From Paenibacillus physcomitrellae (GTDB lineage Bacteria > Bacillota > Bacilli > Paenibacillales > Paenibacillaceae), in NCBI RefSeq assembly GCF_002240225.1, contig NZ_CP022584.1, forward strand, positions 3,518,594 to 3,582,593: a stretch of DNA of 64,000 bases, in the 5' to 3' direction. This document shows, piece after piece, positions 8,691 through 15,388 of this stretch. Each line of letters begins with the position of its first letter. Within the stretch, counting starts at the first letter, position 1. The notes beneath the pieces were generated by a model. That model did not search any database, had not been told where the DNA came from, and was given only the letters and a program-made list of their open reading frames with translations. The position numbers were made by a program, and so were the translations under genes.

Positions 8691-9788
8691 ATGGATCAGG
8701 AGAAAATCAGATTGTCCGAGCTGCTCATCAGTTTGTTTTTGTTTGAAGTGGGCAGTACAACGCTTTTCTTTCAGGGAGGAGAAGCCAAACAGGATGCCTG
8801 GATATTGATGCTAGCTGCCGGAGCTATCGGTCTGCTGATTCTGCTCCTTCATCTTGCCATTCATTTCCGCGATCCCCGCCTGGATCTGTTTTTGCTGTTC
8901 CACCGCTATATGGGGCCTTGGCTGGGTACGATTATAAATTTGGGCTTTATCGGTTATTTCGGCTACGAGGTTTCACGGAATTTGCGGGATTTGGGAGAAT
9001 TAACGCTGATGACCCTGCTGCCCAATACGAAATTATGGCTGACTATGGCGATTTCTTTTATCGTCATAGCTAATGCGGTTCGACATGGACCGAGGGTGAA
9101 CTTTCTAATGGGCATCCTGTTTCTTCCCTTTGTGGCAGCAGCTTACGGCATTCTGCTCTTTGCGGTGTCGATCAGCGGACTGCTTCATTTTGAATTTATG
9201 CTGCCGGTTCTGGAACACGGTTTTACCGCGGACATGGGCAAGTCGTTGCTTGAAACGGTTTCGTTTCCCTTTGGTGAGAGCATCGTTTTTCTGGTGTTCT
9301 ACCCTATGATCCAACGACAGAATAAAATGCTTGGAACAACGCTTTTTTCATTCACTTGGATTGTAGTCTTCCTGGCTCTGATCAATCAGCTGAATGTGCT
9401 TGTCCTGGGACCTAACCTCGTAGCCAACAGCACTTTGCCGCTCTTGGAAACTGTTCAACTGATCCGATTTCCGGGTTTATTTGAACGAATGGACGCCTTA
9501 TTCACGATGTTTCTCTTCATCGGGCTTGGCGTTAAAATGGCGTACTTCTTTCTGGGCAGTGTTATCGGACTGGAACGAATTACAGGGATCGGATTCAGAA
9601 AATGGATCATCCCGCTCGGGATCTTGATCTTCGCCGCTGCTTTCTGGTCGCCTAACTATACGCATCATATCTATATAGGGCGCGAGGTCGTGGTTTTAAG
9701 CATTTGGCCGTTATTCCAGATCGCGCTGCCGGTTCTGTTATTTGTGATTATGCTGCTTCGCCGGAAGAAAATAAAACCGCACGGATGA
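8691..9788 (+). CDS. gerB: Spore germination permease subunit B (GerB family)
   Basis: A 365-residue integral membrane subunit of the APC-superfamily type, with about ten hydrophobic segments. It binds or conducts the germinant in characterised homologues. QEKIRLSELLISLFLFEVGSTTLF at the N-terminus and a short basic C-terminal tail (RRKKIKPHG) fit the family. The ATG at 8691, behind GAGAGGGGGGG, is chosen over an in-frame TTG at 8661. Last gene of the germination operon. No clear terminator follows. Confidence 0.92.
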   Translation: MDQEKIRLSELLISLFLFEVGSTTLFFQGGEAKQDAWILMLAAGAIGLLILLLHLAIHFRDPRLDLFLLFHRYMGPWLGTIINLGFIGYFGYEVSRNLRDLGELTLMTLLPNTKLWLTMAISFIVIANAVRHGPRVNFLMGILFLPFVAAAYGILLFAVSISGLLHFEFMLPVLEHGFTADMGKSLLETVSFPFGESIVFLVFYPMIQRQNKMLGTTLFSFTWIVVFLALINQLNVLVLGPNLVANSTLPLLETVQLIRFPGLFERMDALFTMFLFIGLGVKMAYFFLGSVIGLERITGIGFRKWIIPLGILIFAAAFWSPNYTHHIYIGREVVVLSIWPLFQIALPVLLFVIMLLRRKKIKPHG

Positions 9789-9900
9789 GTCGCCCTGATC
9801 CCAATCACCGGAATTGAGAAATCGCAAGGGTTTCGGTGTTTCTGCTGCGTAGCTGCAGATGGATCGGGGTAAGATTTTTTTGAAAACAGAAAAATTGCTG

Positions 9901-9929
9901 TTGACATTATATTGTGCACAATGTATATT
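9901..9929 (+). promoter_or_regulatory. Sigma-A-type promoter with embedded palindromic operator
   Basis: TTGACA (9901-9906) and TATATT (9924-9929) are separated by exactly 17 nt. The spacer contains the perfect 12-bp palindrome ATTGTGCACAAT (9911-9922), a form typical of MarR/OhrR-family operators. A second short palindrome TTGCGCAA lies at 9945-9952. This should drive the hydrolase gene at 10024, whose AAGGAGG site is at 10008-10014. Confidence 0.7.
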
Positions 9930-10023
9930 TTGTACATAAAGATTTTGCGCAACTTAATTTGACAAATACAACCGTCGGAAGGTCGGAAAGATAAGCTTTT
10001 TAAATATAAGGAGGAATTTAATC

Positions 10024-10989
10024 ATGTCTAATCAAAACAACGAAACAGTTCAAGGTAAAGTCGTATTGGAGCCAGTCGCTCAAAAATTCGTTCAGGATAC
10101 AGCTAACCCGCCGTACCTGTTTGATCTCGGTCCGGTGAAAGGACGCGAAACTGTAGATGAAGTGCAATCCGGCGAGATTGCCAAACCAGCTGTCGACATC
10201 GAGGACCTGACTTTTGAAGGCGGGCCAACCGGAACCGTATCGATCCGTATCGTTAAACCTCAGAATGCCAAAGGAACGCTGCCGGTGATCCTGTATACCC
10301 ACGGTGCAGGCTGGGTGTTCGGCAATGCGCATACGCATGACCGTTTGATTCGCGAGCTGGCAGTAGGAACGGACTCTGCGGTTGTATTCACCAGCTACGA
10401 TCTGTCTCCGGAAGTCAGATATCCGGTGGCTATTGAGCAGGTGTATGCAGCTTTGGAATGGATCGCTAAAGAAGGAGCCTCCCATGGTCTGAATGCGAGC
10501 CGGATCGTAGCAGCCGGCGACAGTGTAGGCGGCAACATGACTGCAGCGCTGACACTGATGACTAAAGAGCGCAAGGGTCCTCAAATTGCCAAACAGCTCC
10601 TGTTCTACCCGGTAACCGATGCTTCATTTGATACACCTTCGTATCATCAGTTTGCAGAAGGGTACTTCCTGCGCCGGGACGGTATGCAGTGGTTCTGGGA
10701 TCAATACACCACAGATCCGCAGCAAAGAGCCGAGATTTATGCTTCGCCGCTGCGGGCGAGTCTTGATCAGCTGAAAGGTCTGCCTGAAGCTCTGGTCATT
10801 ACGGGAGAAGCAGACGTGCTGCGGGATGAAGGCGAAGCTTATGCCAACAAGCTGCGTGAAGCCGGCGTAACGGTAACCGCAGTCCGCTTCCAGGGCATCA
10901 TTCACGACTTTGTTATGCTGAATGCCCTCGCCGATACTAATGCGGCTAAAGGCGCCATGCTGCTGGCGAATGCATGGATTCGCCAATAA
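10024..10989 (+). CDS. Alpha/beta-hydrolase of the hormone-sensitive-lipase type
   Basis: A 321-residue cytoplasmic esterase/lipase-like enzyme. The oxyanion-hole motif is HGAG (residues 93-96) rather than the usual HGGG. The nucleophile elbow is GDSVGG with Ser167, followed by Asp264 (GEADVLRDEGE) and His294 (GIIHDFVML), completing the triad. No signal peptide is seen. Substrate unknown; family members act on short-chain acyl esters. It is a single gene with a strong promoter carrying a MarR-like palindrome and its own terminator, so regulated expression is likely. Confidence 0.88.
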   Translation: MSNQNNETVQGKVVLEPVAQKFVQDTANPPYLFDLGPVKGRETVDEVQSGEIAKPAVDIEDLTFEGGPTGTVSIRIVKPQNAKGTLPVILYTHGAGWVFGNAHTHDRLIRELAVGTDSAVVFTSYDLSPEVRYPVAIEQVYAALEWIAKEGASHGLNASRIVAAGDSVGGNMTAALTLMTKERKGPQIAKQLLFYPVTDASFDTPSYHQFAEGYFLRRDGMQWFWDQYTTDPQQRAEIYASPLRASLDQLKGLPEALVITGEADVLRDEGEAYANKLREAGVTVTAVRFQGIIHDFVMLNALADTNAAKGAMLLANAWIRQ

Positions 10990-11033
10990 CCTGGCGAGCA
11001 GTTGAACGTTGAAATACAACTGCTGATATAGAA

Positions 11034-11074
11034 GAACGTTCTCCGAGGTTTGCCCCGGAGAGCGTTCTTTTTTT
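11034..11074 (+). terminator. Rho-independent terminator after the hydrolase gene
   Basis: GAACGTTCTCCGAGG (11034-11048) pairs, with two G-U wobbles, with CCCCGGAGAGCGTTC (11053-11067), followed by seven T residues. Confidence 0.9.
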
Positions 11075-11257
11075 GAGTTTGGCAGAGGTTTGACAGCCCC
11101 GAGCATCTTTGGCAGTCCTGAACATTTGATAAGAGACGCCCAAACAAGTTGATTCCGCTGATAGAATCCGTTTAAATGGAAAGTATCTTAAGAAGCAGGC
11201 AAAGGATCAGGCAGAGAAGCAGGTGAAGAAGCAGCTTGTTAAAGGGATGAACCGAAG

Positions 11258-12268
11258 GTGGTGGGAGCAATAGGAACGTTAAGCAGCTATATTACGGATA
11301 AAGGGGAGCTTGATCCCCGGCGGATTTACCGAAGTGAACGTTTGTACCAGGGAATGAACGGCCGTTATGTGGAGCGTTTCTATGTTAATCCGCAGCAAAG
11401 CTACATTTTTAAGCCGGTTACGCACCAGGGGCAGGAGGATCGGGAGGTTTGGATATACGAACGGGTTCTGTATAAGATCCCCAAAGTGTATCCGGCTTTG
11501 GTTGATAAGTCCGAGCAGGGGACAAACGGATGGGCGGTCTTTGAGGATTTGGGCCCGCTTAATCATGAACATGGGCCGAAGACGCTGCTGCGGATGGCCA
11601 AGCTTGTCGCCAGATGGCATAGTCTTGACCCCTCCGAATGGGACCCGGCGGCTTTCAGGGCTCCCAAACCGCCGGTACAGCAGATGGCCGTGGATTTACT
11701 GGAGCTGAAGCCGGAAGCCCGGCGTCTGATCCGTGAGGCAGAGTTGCCCGTCTGGATGCTGGATAGCGCTAAGCGGCATGTCGAGGATTCGGAATGGGCT
11801 GCGATGAAGGTGCTTAATCACGGCGATTTGCATGCGGGGAATTATGCATCGATTCATGGGGAATTGTATGTGCTGGATTGGGAGCACGTGCATTTGAATT
11901 CGCCTTTATGGGACCTGTATCACTTATTAGATATGTCTCACCCGGTATTTCCGGGGGTTATCCCGATGAACGAGGAGCTGAGGGAGCGTATCCTGCGGAT
12001 GTACGTTCATCAACGGAGATTTTATGGACAGGAACTGGACGAATCCCGGCTTCTGGCGGATTATTGCGCCTATGCGTTTATATTCTCCTTGTGGATGCTG
12101 CTGCTGATTGAATCCGATCTGAGGCAGGGCAGCGTTTACTGGAGTCGGGCTCAGCTGCTGCGGCAGCGGGCGGAAGCGATGGATCATTTAAGCAGCTGCG
12201 GCCGGCAGTATCTCGAAAGAACGGGAACCGATTCCGGCGCATTAAGGGACAGAGGAGGAGTAAGATGA
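11258..12268 (+). CDS. Phosphotransferase (APH/choline-kinase fold), possibly CotS-like
   Basis: A 336-residue protein of the aminoglycoside-phosphotransferase fold. Seen: catalytic loop NHGDLHAGN with Asp190 and Asn195, and a metal-binding DWE (Asp207) in place of DFG. The N-terminal nucleotide-binding lobe has YIFKPV, with Lys likely contacting ATP. The GTG start at 11258 lies behind AAAGGG; an ATG slightly upstream is out of frame. It overlaps the glycosyltransferase gene by ATGA. A kinase-like gene paired with a glycosyltransferase resembles cotS-cotSA of the Bacillus spore coat, but a resistance or metabolic kinase cannot be excluded. Confidence 0.8.
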   Translation: MVGAIGTLSSYITDKGELDPRRIYRSERLYQGMNGRYVERFYVNPQQSYIFKPVTHQGQEDREVWIYERVLYKIPKVYPALVDKSEQGTNGWAVFEDLGPLNHEHGPKTLLRMAKLVARWHSLDPSEWDPAAFRAPKPPVQQMAVDLLELKPEARRLIREAELPVWMLDSAKRHVEDSEWAAMKVLNHGDLHAGNYASIHGELYVLDWEHVHLNSPLWDLYHLLDMSHPVFPGVIPMNEELRERILRMYVHQRRFYGQELDESRLLADYCAYAFIFSLWMLLLIESDLRQGSVYWSRAQLLRQRAEAMDHLSSCGRQYLERTGTDSGALRDRGGVR

Positions 12269-13263
12269 GTAAAGCAGGTCTGATCATGCGTAAAATCCAG
12301 TTTGCAGAAGCGCAGGGACCGCGAATTTTTGCTGAAAGGCTTCAGCAGATCAGCCGGGAGCTCGGCGTGGAGCTGGTATTTATTTCACCGGAGCGGCATG
12401 TAAGTGAGCATGACTGGCTGCCGGGTTACGAACATGAGAAAGGCGATCTGGTCAATTATGATATTGTGCTGGATCAAATCTATAAGGAGCAAATTGAGCA
12501 TGTGATCTATACGGTGTCGGGCTTTACTTTCCTAAAGATGTTTCTGCCAAACAGCGTGCTGTTTCCGCACAGCTTCCCTGACCCCGCGCTTACGGGTTAT
12601 GAAATGATGAAGCCTTTCTACACCATGGTAGACAAAGCGATCGTGCAGACGGAATTCCTGCGGGAGCAAATCGGGGAACGATATGGAGTTACAGATGTGG
12701 ATGTGATTCCGATCGGCTTCAGCGAGACCCTGGCCAAACGCCACTTTGATCCGGATGCCGTCGTCAATAACCGGGTTTTATGGATTGGCCGCGATGAGGC
12801 TAACCGGCGCCCCGACCTCGTTCTGGAATATGCTAAACGCAACCCGGACAAAGAAGTCTTTATGGTCTTTGGCGGCATGCGTTATAAGGAAAGCATGAAG
12901 AAATATGCGATTCCGGATAATGTGAAGCTCAAATTTGCCTTAACGCAGGATGAAGTATTTGCGCTCATGAATTCCGCGAAGGTGTATTTCAGCTCCTCCC
13001 AATTCGATACCTTTGCGATGCCGCTGACCGAAGCGATGGCGATGGGTAAAATCGTCGTCAAGCCGGAGCATCCTTGCTACGGCCATATCCATGGCCCGCA
13101 TTGCTTTGCCGGCAATGAGTCGAACTGGTTCGAGCTGGTCAACATGGCTGCGGCCCATCCGCGTAAATGGTCGGAGCAGAACCGCGAATATGCTTTTGAC
13201 CATTTCTCCGAAAAGGTGATGAAAGACGGCTACCGCCGTTTCTACGAGTCCTGGCTGCGCTAG
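12265..13263 (+). CDS. GT-B fold glycosyltransferase (GT4-like), possibly CotSA-like
   Basis: A 332-residue retaining-type glycosyltransferase. The C-terminal donor-binding half shows RVLWIGRDEANRRPDLVLEYA and the Ex7E-type region FDTFAMPLTEAMAMGKIVV. The N-terminal acceptor half is less conserved. No signal peptide or membrane segment, so cytoplasmic. The start overlaps the kinase-like gene by 4 nt (ATGA), implying translational coupling. Sugar donor and acceptor are unknown. The pairing suggests spore-surface or envelope polysaccharide work. Confidence 0.82.
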   Translation: MSKAGLIMRKIQFAEAQGPRIFAERLQQISRELGVELVFISPERHVSEHDWLPGYEHEKGDLVNYDIVLDQIYKEQIEHVIYTVSGFTFLKMFLPNSVLFPHSFPDPALTGYEMMKPFYTMVDKAIVQTEFLREQIGERYGVTDVDVIPIGFSETLAKRHFDPDAVVNNRVLWIGRDEANRRPDLVLEYAKRNPDKEVFMVFGGMRYKESMKKYAIPDNVKLKFALTQDEVFALMNSAKVYFSSSQFDTFAMPLTEAMAMGKIVVKPEHPCYGHIHGPHCFAGNESNWFELVNMAAAHPRKWSEQNREYAFDHFSEKVMKDGYRRFYESWLR

Positions 13264-13284
13264 ACAGAAGTTTAGCCGAATTAT

Positions 13285-13341
13285 AAAAGCCCGTTTCCTG
13301 CATGCCGAACATTCGGTATGTGGGAAACGGGCTTTTTCTCT
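13285..13341 (+). terminator. Long-stem terminator after the glycosyltransferase
   Basis: AAAAGCCCGTTTCC (13285-13298) pairs with GGAAACGGGCTTTT (13323-13336), and a second stem CATGCCGAA/TTCGGTATG lies inside the loop. A T-run follows. Being symmetrical, it may also end the short minus-strand gene that finishes at 13412. Confidence 0.88.
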
Positions 13342-13411
13342 CCGGTAACAGGAGTTGTATGAAAGAGTTGTATGAAAGGAACTCTATAAGAGGATCTCTA
13401 TGAGAGAAAAT

Positions 13412-13567
13412 TTATGCGTTTTGCTCGATTTGAATCCGGCATTCCAAATGGCGAAGCTTTCTTTTGATTTCCTTCTGCCATTTCTCATCGCCAAGCCGTT
13501 GGGCCAGATTAAGCAGGTCCAGATAATCGTCGACTTGGAGGCTGCATTTGGAGTATCGGTTGGTCAT
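13412..13567 (-). CDS. Fur-controlled small protein, 51 residues, unrecognised
   Basis: This short gene starts MTNRYSKCSLQVDDYLDLLN and ends CRIQIEQNA. The protein looks wholly helical, with one amphipathic stretch (DDYLDLLNLAQRLGDEKW) and a mildly basic KRKLRHLECR, and two cysteines. ATG 13567 is favoured over ATG 13573 because AGAAGGAG then lies 9 nt upstream. A promoter and a perfect Fur box precede it, so iron-repressed expression is inferred. By size and regulation it recalls the FbpA/B/C small proteins of the Bacillus iron-sparing response, but I see no clear sequence similarity. Confidence 0.72.
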   Translation of the reverse strand: MTNRYSKCSLQVDDYLDLLNLAQRLGDEKWQKEIKRKLRHLECRIQIEQNA

Positions 13568-13633
13568 GTTCATTAACTCCTTCTGTCTTGGGGTAGGTTA
13601 TGGTGAGCTGCAGGGCAGCGATTTAGAACAAGG

Positions 13634-13652
13634 AATGATAATCATTATCATT
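13634..13652 (-). promoter_or_regulatory. Fur box
   Basis: AATGATAATCATTATCATT is a perfect 19-bp inverted repeat around a central C. Its core TGATAAT-C-ATTATCA (13636-13650) is the classic 7-1-7 Bacillus Fur site. It lies just downstream of the -10 of the minus-strand promoter, where Fur would block transcription of the 51-residue gene. Confidence 0.88.
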
Positions 13653-13662
13653 TATTAATCTT

Positions 13663-13692
13663 ATTATGGCATAAAATTCGGAGAATTGACAA
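13663..13692 (-). promoter_or_regulatory. Promoter of the Fur-box mini-gene
   Basis: On the minus strand TTGTCA (13692-13687) and CATAAT (13668-13663) are spaced by 18 nt. The Fur box begins about 10 nt downstream. Confidence 0.6.
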
Positions 13693-13821
13693 CCCTTTTC
13701 CATACCAAGCAGAGAAGATCATGGCGAAGTCCCATTATCGGGTTTATTTCTATTAGAATTGTGTTATATTACGGAAAATAAAGGATTTCTGAACCTGAAA
13801 TAACCGGAAAATGGAGGGCTT

Positions 13822-14661
13822 ATGGAAACGGAAGCACTGTTAAAGGTCGAGGAACTGGCGCTGAAGAAACACAAAATTTTCAAACAAAGCTGGATTCGGT
13901 ATTTAGCCCGTTCCATGCTGGCCAGCATGTTTATCGGGTTTGGTGTCATCGTAGCTTTCAAGACCGGGAACTTTTTCTTTCTGAAGGATTCTCCTTTTAC
14001 TTATCCGATGGCAGCTATGACGTTTGGTGCAGCCATTATTCTGATCTCTTACGGTGGAGGCGATCTGTTTACCGGAAATACGTTCTACTATACGTATGCA
14101 GCGCTGCGGAAGAAGCTGAAATGGCCAGAAGTTCTAAAGCTGTGGGGCTCCAGCTACTTAGGCAACATTTTGGGAGCACTTGTGTTTGCACTGCTGATCC
14201 ATTTGACCGGTTTATTCGATTCTCCGTCGGTGAACGGCTTCCTGCTGAGCGTGGCCCAGCATAAAGTCGAGGCTCCGCTTGGTGAACTGTTCTTCAGGGC
14301 GATTTTGTGTAACTGGCTAGTGTGTCTGGCCTTCTTCCTGCCGATGTCGATGAAGGGGGACGGAGCCAAGCTGTTTGCCATGATGCTGTTCGTCTTCTGT
14401 TTCTTTATTTCAGGTTATGAACACAGTATTGCGAACATGTGTACATTTGCGATAGCGTTGGTGCTGCATCATCCAGAGAACTTTTCGTTTGCCGGAGTGG
14501 TTTACAATCTGATTCCGGTTACGCTGGGAAACCTGGTCGGCGGCGTGCTGCTGATGGGTTTTATGTATTATTTCGTGAACAAGCCTTATTTAGAGGACGA
14601 CGACGGGGATGAAAAGCCGCGTGTTCAGGAGCCCGGGTTCAATGAGCAAGTTGAGAAATAA
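13822..14661 (+). CDS. Formate/nitrite transporter family channel
   Basis: A 279-residue FNT-family membrane protein with six predicted membrane helices. Hallmarks are GGGDLFTGNTFYY, CNWLVCLAFF with the conserved Asn-Trp-Leu-Val, FISGYEHSIANM including the pore histidine, and NLIPVTLGNLVGG. It should form a pentameric anion/acid channel for formate, nitrite or a related small anion; the substrate cannot be told from sequence. AUG behind GGAGGG. The C-terminal tail is acidic (EDDDGDEKP). Followed by a PNPOx-family gene 51 nt downstream, perhaps co-transcribed. Confidence 0.92.
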   Translation: METEALLKVEELALKKHKIFKQSWIRYLARSMLASMFIGFGVIVAFKTGNFFFLKDSPFTYPMAAMTFGAAIILISYGGGDLFTGNTFYYTYAALRKKLKWPEVLKLWGSSYLGNILGALVFALLIHLTGLFDSPSVNGFLLSVAQHKVEAPLGELFFRAILCNWLVCLAFFLPMSMKGDGAKLFAMMLFVFCFFISGYEHSIANMCTFAIALVLHHPENFSFAGVVYNLIPVTLGNLVGGVLLMGFMYYFVNKPYLEDDDGDEKPRVQEPGFNEQVEK

Positions 14662-14712
14662 CCAATCAGATCAGGAACAAACCAAGAACGGAATAAGGGA
14701 GACTCAGAAATC

Positions 14713-15207
14713 ATGGGACAAACGGGCGATAGACAAGACGGGGACAAGACTGTACTGCCTGCGGAGGTTCATCAGCTGCTCGATGGCGGTTCGCTTGCGG
14801 AGAAGCAGGGAGAAGCGCTGATCTTGAGCACGGTATCGGAAGACGGGTGGCCGCATACGGCCATGCTCAGCGTAGGAGAAGTGGTGGCAGTCAGCGGAAG
14901 CAGGCTCAGGATCGGTTTGTGGCCCGCTACCGCCACCAGCAGTAATATGGCCAGAACAGGACAGGCGCTGCTGGTTGCAGTCTACCAAGGCCGGGTGAGC
15001 TACATCAAACTCAAGGTGAAGCCGCCGCTGCCCGCTCTTCAGGAGAGTGATTATCCGCGTGACCGATATGAAGCCGAGGTGGTCCAGGTTAAACAGGATG
15101 CTGCCAAATACGCGGAGATCGTAAGCGGCATACAGATTGCCCTGCATGATCCGGTGGAGGTCATCAGCCGCTGGGAGGCAACAGTGGCAGACTTATTCAA
15201 GGATTAA
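14713..15207 (+). CDS. Pyridoxamine 5'-phosphate oxidase-like FMN-binding protein
   Basis: A 164-residue protein with the split-barrel PNPOx fold. Visible: EALILSTVSEDGWPHTAMLSVGEVVAV, the flavin-fold strand pair, and TSSNMARTGQALLVAV, where the T-S-NM loop usually contacts FMN phosphate. Function is unassigned; such proteins bind FMN, F420 or heme. AAGGGAG precedes the ATG. It lies 51 nt behind the FNT gene. It is too short and divergent to be the biosynthetic PdxH. Confidence 0.75.
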   Translation: MGQTGDRQDGDKTVLPAEVHQLLDGGSLAEKQGEALILSTVSEDGWPHTAMLSVGEVVAVSGSRLRIGLWPATATSSNMARTGQALLVAVYQGRVSYIKLKVKPPLPALQESDYPRDRYEAEVVQVKQDAAKYAEIVSGIQIALHDPVEVISRWEATVADLFKD

Positions 15208-15303
15208 TGGAATAATCCGGCTGTTTTTCGGGAGAGAAATTTGCTTCTGGAGAACAGCTATTTTTATAGAAATAAAACACATCAATATATGAAGAAAAAT
15301 GGT

Positions 15304-15332
15304 TTATTTCCGTTGCGGCGGCAAGGTATAAT
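15304..15332 (+). promoter_or_regulatory. Possible promoter of the PAS-GGDEF-EAL / YesMN operon
   Basis: A perfect -10 TATAAT (15327-15332) is preceded by TTATTT at 17-nt spacing. The -35 is poor, so an activator may be required. It lies 57 nt ahead of the start codon at 15389. Confidence 0.45.
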
Positions 15333-15388
15333 GAATGGGATCGTTAGCGAAAATTTTGTCGTTTTTTGTAAATTATTAGGAGGAAATT

